DNA of 64,000 bases from Geodermatophilus ruber (GCF_900114385.1 NZ_FOSW01000010.1:62001-126000); one strand, 5' to 3'. Counted from the stretch's first letter, positions 18,801 through 28,430 are shown. Translations and numbers: made by a program. Notes: generated by a model from the letters alone, not told the origin.

Positions 18801-21234
18801 GGAACCCCCACGGGGAGCGGGAGCGGGGGCCGGCCCCCGCAGCGGGTCCCGGTAATTCGCCCAGGGTGCGGCGCAGCCGGTCCACCGTCTGCGGGGAGCT
18901 GCTGGTCACGAACCCGGGCGGCACCGGCAGGGCCGGGACGTCGTCCCCGGCCGCCAGCATCCCGGCCCATGCCGACCAGTAGGACAGCCCGGCCCGGTTC
19001 TCCTCGTGCAGCCGGCGCGCGTAGTCGGCCAGGGCTCGGCGGGCGGCGTGCCGCCGTTCCGGATCGGCGCCGTGCTCCCCGGTGGCCGGGGCCGCGGCGC
19101 TGACGGTGGCCGGCCGGTGCAGGGGGAGCACCGTGCTGCCGAGGCCGGCGGTCTCCAGCCGGCGGGCGACGACGTCCAGCGCCGTCCGCTTCCCGGCCAC
19201 CACGAGCACCCGCCTGCCCTCGGCGACCGCCCGGGCGGCAAGGTTCGCGATCGTCTGCGACTTCCCGGTGCCGGGGGCGCCCTCGAGCACGAAGGTGCGG
19301 CCCGCGGTGGTCTCCGCGACGGCGCGCAGCTGGTCGGCGTCGGCCGGCAGCGGGCAGCGCGCCGCCAGCTCGTCGAGGTCGACGCGGGCGGGCTCCGGAA
19401 CGGGATCGGCGAAGGCGGTCCGCGCCGCCAGCGCGGCGAGCAGCGGATTGCGCGCGAAGTCGGCCCAGTGCGCGGCGAGGTCCCGCAGCTGCCGGGACGC
19501 GGCCACCGGCAGGAACGCGAGCTCGGCGGTCGGCTGCACGCGCCAGGGGAGACCGGTGACGGCGCGGGCGACCGCCTCCAGCTCGGCTACCGGGTCGAGC
19601 CGGCTCCCGCCGGGCTCCGGCTCCGGAACGAGCAGGCCGTGTACCCGGCGCAGCGCGTCCAGCAGCTCGCCGTTGCGGGTGACGGCACCAGCACCGGCCA
19701 GGGCGATCCGGTAGGCGCCGGTATCCGGATCACCGGAGAGCACCACCGGCACCAGCACCAGGGGCGAGCGCACCGGCCTGCCGTCGAGCTCCCAGACGAG
19801 GCTGCCGAGGCAGAGGTGCAGGTCGACGGCGCCGGTCTCGGCGACCGCCGTCCGGGCCCGCGCGGCGAGCTCCCGCAGCCGGGCCGGATAGTCGGCTGCC
19901 AAGACACCCGCCCGCACCGCCGCGTCCTCGAGCAGTGCGCCGGCCGGCACCTGGCGCGGCCGGTTCGAGGGCACGAGCGTCACCGGCGCCCCGGAGACGA
20001 CGAGCTCCGCGAGAGGCGCCAGGTCGTCCCCGGGCACCGACAGGGCCAGGCCGGAGTCCGGGGAAACGTCGAGCAGCCGGCGCCGCGGGTCGCCGCCCGG
20101 CCACCGCCACCGCCCGGCCGACGCCCGCCGCGTCGCGGCCCGGCTGTGCACGGCCGGGTCGTAGCCGACCTCGGTGTCCTCCCCGTCCGCCCCCCGGATC
20201 CGGACGGGGAGGGGCGCGATGCCCGCGAGCCGCGCGCGGACGACATCGGTGACCCCGAGGACCCCGAGCAGGTCGCCGGTCAGCCAGGCGGTGTAGGGGG
20301 CGCGGTGCAGGTCGCCGAAGGTCGCCGGCCCGGCCGCGTCGGTCAGCAGCGCCGGCTCGACCAGTGCGATCCGCCCGCGGTCGACCAGCTCGGTCAGCGC
20401 GGCGACGTCGGGCGTGACGGCGCCGCCGGTGCGGTCGCGCTCGCGCCAGTAGCCGAGGAAGGCGTGGTCCGCGGTCAGCCAGAGCAGCGGCTCCAGCCCG
20501 GCCTGCTCGAGGGCGGCCGCGAGCACGGTGACCAGGTCCAGCGGGGTGGCGATGCGGTCCTCGAGGACGGCGACCGGCGAGCGGATCGGCCGCCCCAGCT
20601 CGCCCCGCTCTGCCGCCCCGGCGGCGCGGACGCCCCGGCGGCGCACGGCGTCCACGACCGCCCCGGCGACCTGGTCGATCCGCTCGGGGTCGGCTGCGGA
20701 GGCCGCCATCGCCGGATCCCCGGTGCGCGCGGCGAGGATGTCGGCGGCGGCCCCGACGAGCGCGGTGACCGCCGGGTGCTGGGGCAGGACGTGCGCGGCG
20801 AGCAGCTCCGAGGAGAGCGGCCGCGGGAGGGTCGGCCACTCGCCGGCAGCGAGCACCCGCACCGGGACGCTCCGGTCGGCCAGCAGCCGGTCGCCGTCCC
20901 GCACCTCCACGTCCATCGTCCCCGCGGACCCCCGTCCGATCCGGCTCATCACCGCCGGGTCCAGCCGCAGGCCGGCGTCCGGGACGACGACCGTCCGCCC
21001 CGGCTCGAGGTCCACGCGCAGCTCGGCGTCGGGGCCGAGCGGACCCTCCGCCGTCCGCACGGAGAGCGTGACCGACGCCGCCTGCACCGGCTCGCCCGCA
21101 CACGTGAGGGCCAGGCGGGACACCACCGGCACCCCACCGGCCGCCAGCGCCAGGCTCAGCACGGGGGTCGGCGTCACGTCGATCCCCACGGGCGGCGGAG
21201 CCGGACGGGGACCGGCTCCCGGGGGACTGCCCAT
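15849..21234 (-). pseudogene. Second Hhe-like TGase/DUF4011/SF1 helicase/Vsr/DUF3320 protein, frameshifted
   Basis: The main frame (21234 to about 16500) encodes an Ig-like N-terminus (VLSLALAAGGVPVVSRLALT), a transglutaminase-like region near 225, a reduced DUF4011 region, Walker A GAPGTGKSQTIANL near 649, Walker B VVFDEASRLPVAAA near 1203 and a Vsr-like fold near 1480-1560. The DUF3320 domain (APEEIGNAMVALSRAGAGG) continues in another frame down to the TAG at 15849. The total span is one base more than a multiple of three, so a single extra base between about 16440 and 16510, in a very GC-rich stretch, would explain it. If repaired the product is about 1794 aa. Several catalytic positions are changed: ATPLD where the paralogue has GTCLD, and VLLDGPAW where the active nuclease has VECDGAAY. 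It is either a decaying gene or a sequencing indel in a structural paralogue. It is divergent from the NERD-helicase operon. Confidence 0.82.
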
Positions 21235-21405
21235 GAATCCTGTCTACCCGCGGAGGGCCGCCGAGCCCGGGAAGGCGAGGTCGCGACGGAGTTGCGGACG
21301 AGCTGGAGGCGACACCCGGGAGGGACACGGGGCGCCGATCTCGGGGACCGGGGCCCGCGGGTGTCAGGCTGCCGGGCGGGAGCTGTGACCAACGGGGGAG
21401 TAGAT

Positions 21406-23049
21406 GTGACCGCGCGCAGATATCCGGACGAGCCGGTGTTCGGCTCGCCCGCCGAGCAGCTGTTCGTCGAGGCGCTGCAGGAGAACCTGCCCGACGACGC
21501 TGTCCTGTTCTGCAACCTGCGCTTCAGCGACGGCAGAGAGGACCGCGAGGCTGATCTGATCGTCGCCTGGCCGGGCGTCGGCGTCGCCGTCGTCGAGGTC
21601 AAGGGCGGCAGCGTCTCGCTGCAGCGCGGGGAGTGGCGCCAGATCGGGGACGGCGTCGACCGCGTCATCCACCCGGTCGACCAGGCGGTCGCGTGCAAGT
21701 ACCTGCTCTGCGACTACCTGGCGGAGCACCCGCGCTGGTCCGCCGGCCGCCCGCGCGCCGCGCACCTCGTCGCGGTGCCGGCCACCACGCTGCCCGCGGA
21801 GTTCATCGCGCCCGGCCTGGCCCGCTGGATGGCGATCGACAAGACCGACATCCCGCACGCCGCCGCGCGGATCCGTGCGGCGCTGCAGAAGGTCCGCGAC
21901 GAACCCGAGCCGCCGACCGCTCAGGACGTGGCCGACCTCGTCGACTGCCTCGCCGGGACGGCGATCCCCCAGCAGCACCTGCTGGCGCGGCTCGCCGAGC
22001 GGGAGGCGGCCTGCGACCTGCTGACCAAGGACCAGGCCAAGCTGCTGGATTTCCTGGACGGGCGGCACCGGGTCGAGATCACCGGAGGCGCCGGTTCCGG
22101 CAAGACCTGGCTGGCCGTGGAGAAGGCTCGCCGGCTGGCCGCCGACGGCCAGCGGGTGGCGCTCATGTGCTACTCGCGCGGCCTGGCGGAGTTCCTGAGG
22201 CGCCGGGTCGAGAAGCTGCCGAAGCGTCAGCGGCCGCACTACGTCGGCACCTTCCACAACCTCGGCATCGGCTGGGGTGTCTTGCAGGGGTCGGACGACG
22301 ACAGCCGGTACTGGGAGGAGTTCCTGCCGGCCGAGATGGTGTCGCTGGCCGGGGCCCTGCCGGAGTCGGAGCGTTTCGACGCGATCGTCATCGACGAGGC
22401 GCAGGACTTCGCCGAGAGCTGGTGGGACGCCGTCCTCGCGGCGTTGCGGGACCCCGAGAAGGGGGCGCTCTACGTCTTCTCCGACGAGGGGCAGCGGATC
22501 TTCGCGCGGCAGGGGCGGCCGACCGTCGACCTGGAGTCGTTTCCCCTCATCGAGAACCTGCGCAACACCAAGCAGATCGCCGGCACCTTCTCCAGTCTGG
22601 CGCCGGGGATGAAGGCCCGTGGGCTGCCCGGCGTGCCGGTGCGCTTCGTGGATTGCAGTTCGGAGGAGGCGATCGGCGCGGCCGACGACGTCGCGGACGC
22701 GCTGCTCGAGGAGGGCTGGCCGCCGGAATCGCTGGCCCTGCTGACCACGCACCGGCGGCATCCGGTGCAGGTCGAGCGCCAGGCCGAGGGGCAGGACGCC
22801 TACTGGGCGACCTACTGGCAGAACGACGACCTCTTCTACGGGCACGTCCTCGGGTTCAAGGGGCTCGAGCGGCCGGCCGTCGTGCTGGCGGTCAACGGCT
22901 TCCGGGACGAGGCCCGTGCCCGGGAGATGTTGTACGTCGGCCTCTCCCGCGCCCGCGACCTGCTGGTCGTCTGCGGGGACGCGGAGCTCATCCGCCGCGT
23001 CGGCGGCGAAGCGGTGGCCCATCGCCTGTCCAAGTCGGTTGCGGGTTGA
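21406..23049 (+). CDS. NERD nuclease-domain/UvrD-like helicase
   Basis: 547 aa. The N-terminal NERD domain (about 15-130) contains SPAEQLFVEALQENLPDDA, EADLIVAWPGVGVAVVEVKG (Asp...Glu-x-Lys) and a Gln/Lys helix after it. An SF1 ATPase follows with Walker A GGAGSGKTWLAVEKARRL near 226, Walker B IVIDEAQDFAESW near 329, a motif IV-like region LIENLRNTKQIAGTF, GFKGLERPAVVLAV and motif VI MLYVGLSRARDLLVV near 507. The GTG at 21406 is preceded by CGGGGGAG at good spacing; a GTG at 21385 is a less likely alternative. It is first in a three-gene operon: the next start is 8 bp after its stop. NERD-helicases are thought to process DNA or RNA and are frequent in defence islands. Confidence 0.88.
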   Translation: MTARRYPDEPVFGSPAEQLFVEALQENLPDDAVLFCNLRFSDGREDREADLIVAWPGVGVAVVEVKGGSVSLQRGEWRQIGDGVDRVIHPVDQAVACKYLLCDYLAEHPRWSAGRPRAAHLVAVPATTLPAEFIAPGLARWMAIDKTDIPHAAARIRAALQKVRDEPEPPTAQDVADLVDCLAGTAIPQQHLLARLAEREAACDLLTKDQAKLLDFLDGRHRVEITGGAGSGKTWLAVEKARRLAADGQRVALMCYSRGLAEFLRRRVEKLPKRQRPHYVGTFHNLGIGWGVLQGSDDDSRYWEEFLPAEMVSLAGALPESERFDAIVIDEAQDFAESWWDAVLAALRDPEKGALYVFSDEGQRIFARQGRPTVDLESFPLIENLRNTKQIAGTFSSLAPGMKARGLPGVPVRFVDCSSEEAIGAADDVADALLEEGWPPESLALLTTHRRHPVQVERQAEGQDAYWATYWQNDDLFYGHVLGFKGLERPAVVLAVNGFRDEARAREMLYVGLSRARDLLVVCGDAELIRRVGGEAVAHRLSKSVAG

Positions 23050-23057
23050 GGAGCGAC

Positions 23058-24368
23058 GTGGCTTTCATCCTGAACGGCGTCCACTGCGAGCTGGACGCAG
23101 GGACCGTGCGCTCCGCTCTGCGGGGTGTCACTCCGGACGCCGTGCGTGAGCACTGGGTGGACGTCGATGGCGTGCACTGGCCGCCGAAGCAGGTGTTCGC
23201 GCTGGCCACCGGTCTTGAGCGAACCGAATTCACCTCCCACACGGCGCTGCGCCAACTTCAGCGTCTAGGTCTCCGGACCAGCAAGTGGGGCCCGTCCGGG
23301 ACCTCTCCGAAGCCGGCTCCCGAGCCGCTTCCGGAAGCGACCCCTGCATCGACGCACCACGGCGCGGAGGCCGCCACGTCGTCGCTCCGCGTCGTCCTCG
23401 TCGGTTGCTCGAGTTCCAAGGCCCCAACCCCTCGGCCGGCGGCCGAGCTGTTCACCGGAGGTGCCTTCGGCAAGGCGCGGGACCTGGCTCGCAGCTCTGG
23501 GCTGCCCTGGTATGTGCTGAGTGCCAAGTGGGGCCTGCTCGACCCTGATGAGGTGGTTGCTCCCTACGACGTCTACCTGGGAGACCGCTCGACTGAGTAC
23601 CGGACGGCGTGGGGCGCGTGGGTGGTTGCCCAGCTCGCCGATCGTCACGACCTGCGCGGTGCTGTGGTCGAGGTCCACGCCGGCCGGACGTATTGCGACC
23701 CGCTCGCGGCTCCCCTCGCCGCCGCGGGAGCGACGCTGCACCAGCCACTCGCCGGGCTCCGGCAAGGGGAGCGGCTGGCCTGGTATGCCCGGACGCCGGC
23801 GGCCGACGACATCCCACTGACACGAGATCCGTACGTCATCCCCGACGTCAGTTGGCTGCTCGACCCTGAGCACGCCGTCGCGCCTGCCGACTTCCTCGCG
23901 GCGGGACGCGCCAATGTCGACCGTCCCGGGCTCTACAGCTGGTGGGTCGATGCCGAGGGAGCCCACGCACTTTCCGCCGCTCTCGGCGACCTGGTGGATC
24001 CCGGACTCGTCTACGCCGGTCGGGCAGGAGGCGTGCGACCCAACGGGTCGTCCTCGACGAACACGTTGTGGGGCCGGGTCGCGGAGATGCACCTCGGAGG
24101 CAACCGGTCGTTCTCCACGTTCCGGCTGACCCTCGCCGCGTGTCTCTCAGCGGCGGCCGGGCGAGTTGTCACCGAGGCCGAGCTGAGCGCCTGGATGCAC
24201 GAGCACCTGCGCGTCGCCGTCCTGCCGCTCGAGCCCGACGAGGTGAGCGCGGGCGAGACGGAGTTGCTGAAGGTGGCGGATCCGCCGCTGAACCTGAGCG
24301 GCGTGGCCCGCACGCCGCTGCGACAGACACTCAGCCGACTGCGGTCGGCCCTCAAGGAGACGGTATGA
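23058..24368 (+). CDS. Fusion of ScoMcrA-type head domain, DUF6884 and GIY-YIG-like nuclease
   Basis: 436 aa with three parts. Residues 1-75 (FILNGVHCELDAGTVRSAL, then VHWPPKQVFALATGLERTEF and TALRQLQRLGL) resemble the N-terminal head domain of ScoMcrA-like restriction enzymes. Residues about 108-265 (RVVLVGCSSSKAPTPRPAAE, WYVLSAKWGLLDPDEVVAPY) are DUF6884. From about 290 (PGLYSWWVDAEGA, GLVYAGRAGG, LWGRVAEMHLGGN, STFRLTLAACL) is a GIY-YIG-like nuclease core with the two Tyr motifs and the basic/Asn helix. The GTG at 23058 lies 8 bp after the previous stop, behind GAGGAG. Its own stop overlaps the next start (ATGA). A link to recognition of modified DNA is inference from the head domain. I know of no characterised protein with this exact order. 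Confidence 0.8.
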   Translation: MAFILNGVHCELDAGTVRSALRGVTPDAVREHWVDVDGVHWPPKQVFALATGLERTEFTSHTALRQLQRLGLRTSKWGPSGTSPKPAPEPLPEATPASTHHGAEAATSSLRVVLVGCSSSKAPTPRPAAELFTGGAFGKARDLARSSGLPWYVLSAKWGLLDPDEVVAPYDVYLGDRSTEYRTAWGAWVVAQLADRHDLRGAVVEVHAGRTYCDPLAAPLAAAGATLHQPLAGLRQGERLAWYARTPAADDIPLTRDPYVIPDVSWLLDPEHAVAPADFLAAGRANVDRPGLYSWWVDAEGAHALSAALGDLVDPGLVYAGRAGGVRPNGSSSTNTLWGRVAEMHLGGNRSFSTFRLTLAACLSAAAGRVVTEAELSAWMHEHLRVAVLPLEPDEVSAGETELLKVADPPLNLSGVARTPLRQTLSRLRSALKETV

Positions 24369-25288
24369 CGACGGCCGACATCGCACACGTGGCATCGGAC
24401 AACGCGATCACGCGGCGCGAGCGGCGACGACAGTCGCAGTTCCGCGGGCAGGTGCTCGGCCTCCCCGCCGGGACTGACCGGAGCGGTCGGACTCTCGGCA
24501 ACTACCTGCCGGCCGAGCACTGGCGACGCAACTTCCTCAGCGAGGAGGCCGCCGAGTACGCCGAGCGGCGCGCCGAAGCCGTTCAGGCCGAAGGCGGACA
24601 GCTGGAGAAGACCCGCCTGTTCACCAACATGCTGAGCTCCATGCCCTTGGCCTTCAGTGTCTTCGGGCACCTGAGGACGCACCGCGATGCCGCAGTCCGC
24701 GTCCTGAGTGATCTGCTGGATGTCGAGATCGCCGAGCTGGTACCCGTCCGAGTCGGCCACCGGGCCATCGACGGCATCGAATGCGAGTGGGCGCCTGAGC
24801 GACGCAAGCACCTGGACGACCGGTCCGCGTTCGATGCTGTGGTCTCGACCCGGCTGGCGGACGGCCGCACTTTGCTGGTGGCGGTGGAGACCAAGTACGT
24901 CGACAACTTCAGCCGCGACCCCGAGAACGCCGACGCCGACCGGAAGTACGACCGCTTCTGCCGACAGTTCGGCATGGCGGAGGGCGCCTTCGAGCGGCTC
25001 GGGAGATTCCCGACGCGGCAGCTGCTGCGGAACGTGCTGCTCACCGAGAGCGTCCGGCGCGGCGGAGCAACCGGGTCACCGATCTTCGACCAGGCGGTGA
25101 CGGTCGTCCTGGCTCGGGACGACGACACGACGGCGCGCGCCGCGGTCGACGCACTGGACGCCGACCGCGGCGACATGCCGACAACGGTCCGCTTCATCGG
25201 CCACGGGGAGCTCGCGTCAGCGGCAGACCGGGTGCCTGAGCTCGCCGCGTGGAGCCGGGACTTCCGGCGGCGTTACGTCGGCGAGTGA
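24365..25288 (+). CDS. PGN_0703-type putative restriction endonuclease (PD-(D/E)XK)
   Basis: 307 aa. The pattern LFTNMLSSMPLAFSVFGHL followed by an extended strand pair, GIECEWAPERR, then SAFDAVVSTRLADGRTLLVA and VETKYVDNF fits the PGN_0703 family of predicted restriction nucleases. Asp near 155 and Glu-Thr-Lys near 172-174 are the candidate catalytic residues. It is translated from an ATG overlapping the previous stop by 4 bp, so it belongs to the NERD-helicase operon. No methyltransferase is encoded nearby, so classical restriction-modification is unlikely. It could be an effector or a modification-dependent nuclease. Confidence 0.82.
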   Translation: MTTADIAHVASDNAITRRERRRQSQFRGQVLGLPAGTDRSGRTLGNYLPAEHWRRNFLSEEAAEYAERRAEAVQAEGGQLEKTRLFTNMLSSMPLAFSVFGHLRTHRDAAVRVLSDLLDVEIAELVPVRVGHRAIDGIECEWAPERRKHLDDRSAFDAVVSTRLADGRTLLVAVETKYVDNFSRDPENADADRKYDRFCRQFGMAEGAFERLGRFPTRQLLRNVLLTESVRRGGATGSPIFDQAVTVVLARDDDTTARAAVDALDADRGDMPTTVRFIGHGELASAADRVPELAAWSRDFRRRYVGE

Positions 25289-25348
25289 CCCCCAGTCGGG
25301 GCTGATCAACCTCCGCCTCGGCTCACCGAGGGGAGTGCTCGATAGCCC

Positions 25349-25867
25349 TTACAGCCACGCTTCGATCTCATCGAGTTGCTCGTGGGTGAGCCCGACGAAC
25401 AGATCCGGCGCGACCACCAGCACGTGCGGATGGGCGGCCAGCCACCCGCCGGTGTCGGCGGCCTGCATCGCCAGGTCGTCGTCGATCCACACGATGCGCC
25501 GGTCGGGCTCCGCCTCGGCCACCGCGCGGGCGAGGTCGAGCTTCCGCCAACCCGCCTGGCCACCGAAGACCCCGAGGAACCCGGTCGGCGCGGCTTCCTC
25601 CCGGGCGTGCACCTTCAGCCCGCGCGGCAGCCCCATCGGCTCGGCCAGCAGGCGGTCGGCGTCCCCGGCCCACGTGCTCAGCCACTGGATCTCCACCCGG
25701 CCGGACTCGTGCAGCTCCCGCAGCCGAGCCGTGACCGTCGGGTCCCACGACAGCACGAACCCGTTGAAGGTCCCCCGCTTCCACCCCTGAGGCAGGTCCA
25801 CCCGGGCCGCGTTGAGCACGCCGTCGACGTCCAGCAGCAGGATCGGGACGTCGTCGCTCTCTGCCAC
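25349..25867 (-). CDS. HAD-like phosphatase (SAK-type HAD domain)
   Basis: 172 aa. Motif I LLLDVDGVLNAA is at residues 9-20, VEIQWLSTWAG carries the Thr/Ser motif, and RIVWIDDDLAM near 130-140 is motif III/IV. This is the small HAD type found as stand-alone hydrolases and fused to RNA-repair proteins; substrate unknown. The GTG at 25867 is preceded by GGAGGTGATC at normal spacing, a near-perfect ribosome binding site that favours it over the longer frame. It is convergent with the nuclease operon; a small 6-bp stem (25316-25331) lies between the stops. Confidence 0.8.
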   Translation of the reverse strand: MAESDDVPILLLDVDGVLNAARVDLPQGWKRGTFNGFVLSWDPTVTARLRELHESGRVEIQWLSTWAGDADRLLAEPMGLPRGLKVHAREEAAPTGFLGVFGGQAGWRKLDLARAVAEAEPDRRIVWIDDDLAMQAADTGGWLAAHPHVLVVAPDLFVGLTHEQLDEIEAWL

Positions 25868-26049
25868 GGGGATCACCTCCAGCCCGATGCCGCTGGGTCG
25901 TCCGTACCCCTGCGCTCGCACCTTCGGGTGACGGGCCTTTCGTCCGCCGGTTACGCACCGTGACACTGAGGGTCAGGAGTCGATCGTGTTCGAGAGAACG
26001 CATCGGCGCACGGGGGACAGGCGCGGTCACGCCGCGCAACGGGGGAGAC

Positions 26050-26949
26050 ATGTTCCGGGAACCACTGCGGCGTGATCCGCTGGTCATCGGCTGGGCGCTG
26101 GTCATGCTCGTCGCAGGCCTCGTGGCGCTGAGCAACAACACCGAGTGGAGCGGGCAGCTCGAGGCCGACCGCGTCGCGGGTTTCCTCAAGGACCTCGCCG
26201 AGGCCTTCCTCTGGTCCTTCCTCCTCCTGCTCCTCCTCGCATGGCTGCGCGCCCGGGGCTGGCGGCGGCTGGACGCCGGCGCCCGGCCGGCACGAGGCGG
26301 GACGGCGCACAGCGCCGCACAGCCGTCCTCGCCGCTGCCCTGGACCGACCGCTGGATCCGGGACTGGCGCGAGGCCGAGGCCCAGCAGGGTGCCGCTGCT
26401 GACGAAGCCGGGGACGTCCCCGCGGCCGTCGCCTGCCGGCACGGCGTACGAGTAGACGCCGAGACGCCGGTCGAGCAGGCGCCGGTGCTGCGCGCACTGT
26501 CGGTGAGCCACACGATCGTCCGCCCCGGTTCGGACGTGAGTGTCACCTGGTGCTTCGAGCACGCCCGGGACGTCGCCGTCGACGGCCGGAGCGGCTACCC
26601 GGCCTGCGGCCAGGCCCTCGTCCGCGTCGACTCCACCCGGCGGATCGAGGTGATCGGACGCAACCGGCACGGGACGACGCCCGTGGCCACCGCCGCCGTC
26701 GTGGCCATGGCCGTGCCGCAGCTCGACCTGCCCACCGTGGCGTCACCGCCTCCGGTGGCCCTCCGGGCCGACGTCGTGGCCACGGTCGGCGCACCCCCGC
26801 CGATCACCCAGCGGCTCGACGCCTTCTGGACGACGCAGGACAGCCTGCGGCCGCGCCTCGAGGCCTCCCCGCGGTTCGTGGGCGTGCCGGCGCCGGTCGT
26901 CGACGGCCTGCGGCGAGTGGGTCGCAACGGTGAGGGCGAGGCGAAGTGA
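26050..26949 (+). CDS. Two-TM membrane protein with Ig-like C-terminal region
   Basis: 299 aa. Hydrophobic helices at about 13-29 (VIGWALVMLVAGLVAL) and about 50-68 (AFLWSFLLLLLLAWL) are followed by a linker. A region with the rhythm of an Ig-like beta-sandwich comes next (VSHTIVRPGSDVSVTWCFEH, then RRIEVIGRNRHGTTPVATAA). I do not recognise a named family. The ATG follows GGGGGAG. The stop overlaps the start of the DUF4407 gene by 4 bp, so the two are translationally coupled and their products may act together at the membrane. The sequence shows no enzymatic motif. Confidence 0.75.
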   Translation: MFREPLRRDPLVIGWALVMLVAGLVALSNNTEWSGQLEADRVAGFLKDLAEAFLWSFLLLLLLAWLRARGWRRLDAGARPARGGTAHSAAQPSSPLPWTDRWIRDWREAEAQQGAAADEAGDVPAAVACRHGVRVDAETPVEQAPVLRALSVSHTIVRPGSDVSVTWCFEHARDVAVDGRSGYPACGQALVRVDSTRRIEVIGRNRHGTTPVATAAVVAMAVPQLDLPTVASPPPVALRADVVATVGAPPPITQRLDAFWTTQDSLRPRLEASPRFVGVPAPVVDGLRRVGRNGEGEAK

Positions 26950-28391
26950 CAGTGAGGACGGAACGGTCGTCGGTTCGCCGCCGGGTGACCCGGCGCGCCA
27001 TCGCCGAGCAGCTGCTCACGGTCTCGGGTGCGAACCGCGACGTCCTGCGCGACGCACCCAAGGAGCGCACCAAGCAGGTCGCGATGGGCGCGGTGCTCCT
27101 CTCCACGGCCGCCATCGCCGCGGTGTCGGCGTCCTACGCCCTGCACCTCGCTCTGCACTTCTGGTGGCCGTTCGCCGTCCTCGGCGGGGTTGCCTGGGGC
27201 CTGGTCATCCTCAACCTGGACCGCTGGCTCGTCGTCTCGACCCCGCGGCTCAAGACCAAGCTGGGCACCATCGCGATGGCGCTCCCGCGCGTTCTCCTCG
27301 CCGTGCTCATCGGCGCGGTCATTTCGACCCCGCTCACGCTGGCCGTGTTCAGCGCGGAGATCAGCACCGAGGTCCAGGTCATGGCGGCCGAGGACGAGGC
27401 GGCCTTCAACGACCAGCTCGAGCGGGACAGCCGTTACGGCCGGCTGCCGGAGATGCGTGAGCAGATCACGGACCTGGAGCGCGAGCTGAGAGAGGACCCC
27501 ACCGAGGCCGACGTCAACAGCGACCCGGCCGTCGCGGACCTGCAGCGGCGGCTGGATGAGGTCACCCGGCAGTACAACGAGGCGGCCGCAGCAGTGCAGT
27601 GCGAGATCGACGGCACCTGCGGCACGGGCGTCCCGGGGATCGCGGCCGCCGCAGAGCAGAAGATCGCCGAACGGGACCGGCTGCGCGCGGAGCGGGACGA
27701 CCTGAGCCGGCAGATTGAGGAGCTGAAGCCCCAGGTGGTTGAGCAGCGCCAGCAGCAGGACGAGCGCGAGAACGCGGACGCTCAGGCGGACCTGGCGGAC
27801 CTCCGGGCAGACCTCGCGGACATCGAGGAGCAGCGGGCGCGGGAGATCGCCGACCACCGGGCGGCCGTCGGAGACAGCGACGGGATCCTGGCCCGGCTGG
27901 CCGCGCTCGGGCGCATCAGCGACGCCGACCCCGTGCTGCACACGGCGCACCTGCTGCTGTTCCTCTTCATGACCGCGCTGGAGTGCCTGCCGATCATCTT
28001 CAAGACGATGCTCGCGCTGGCGCCGCCGTCCCTCTACGAGCGGCTCGTCTCGCTCGAGGAGGAGAAGGTCGAGCAGCGCATCCGGCTGCGTCTGCAGACC
28101 GAGTACGAGGAGGCTGAGACGCTGGCCCGCTCGGCGCTGGCGGCCGCGGAGGCCCGGGCGGCCAGGACGCTGGAGGCGGAGTCCCGGGCCACGGGCATGG
28201 TCCTCGACGCCCAACTGGACGTCACCCGCGACGGCGTGCACCGCTGGCGGGACGAGCAGCTCGGGCGGACGACGGCGTCGCGAGGGGCTTCCTCCGCCGA
28301 CGACCTCGACTCCCTGTACTCGACCGACTCGTTCGGCTCCGAGGACCCGCAGGACAGCCGGCTGGCCGGCTCGTCGTCGGCTCCCGTTTGA
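26946..28391 (+). CDS. DUF4407 membrane protein with long coiled coil
   Basis: 481 aa. Hydrophobic segments near 48-66, 70-88 and 110-133 are followed by a long charged coiled coil (about 150-320, rich in Glu, Arg and Gln). A further hydrophobic segment lies near 336-362 (HTAHLLLFLFMTALECLPII). A second helix with Ala/Glu heptads and an acidic, Ser-rich tail follow. This order matches DUF4407 proteins, whose role is unknown. It starts with a GTG inside the stop of the preceding membrane protein gene (GTGA overlap). The topology suggests a membrane-anchored coiled-coil scaffold. Confidence 0.85.
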   Translation: MTVRTERSSVRRRVTRRAIAEQLLTVSGANRDVLRDAPKERTKQVAMGAVLLSTAAIAAVSASYALHLALHFWWPFAVLGGVAWGLVILNLDRWLVVSTPRLKTKLGTIAMALPRVLLAVLIGAVISTPLTLAVFSAEISTEVQVMAAEDEAAFNDQLERDSRYGRLPEMREQITDLERELREDPTEADVNSDPAVADLQRRLDEVTRQYNEAAAAVQCEIDGTCGTGVPGIAAAAEQKIAERDRLRAERDDLSRQIEELKPQVVEQRQQQDERENADAQADLADLRADLADIEEQRAREIADHRAAVGDSDGILARLAALGRISDADPVLHTAHLLLFLFMTALECLPIIFKTMLALAPPSLYERLVSLEEEKVEQRIRLRLQTEYEEAETLARSALAAAEARAARTLEAESRATGMVLDAQLDVTRDGVHRWRDEQLGRTTASRGASSADDLDSLYSTDSFGSEDPQDSRLAGSSSAPV

Positions 28392-28402
28392 GTCCTGCGA
28401 CC

Positions 28403-28430
28403 CGGGAGGCGGCCAGGTGACCGCCTCCCG
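28403..28430. terminator. Hairpin after the DUF4407 gene
   Basis: CGGGAGGCGG pairs perfectly with CCGCCTCCCG across an 8-nt loop, 11 bp after the DUF4407 stop and just before the minus-strand alcohol dehydrogenase remnant. The position suggests an intrinsic terminator usable from both sides. Confidence 0.65.
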
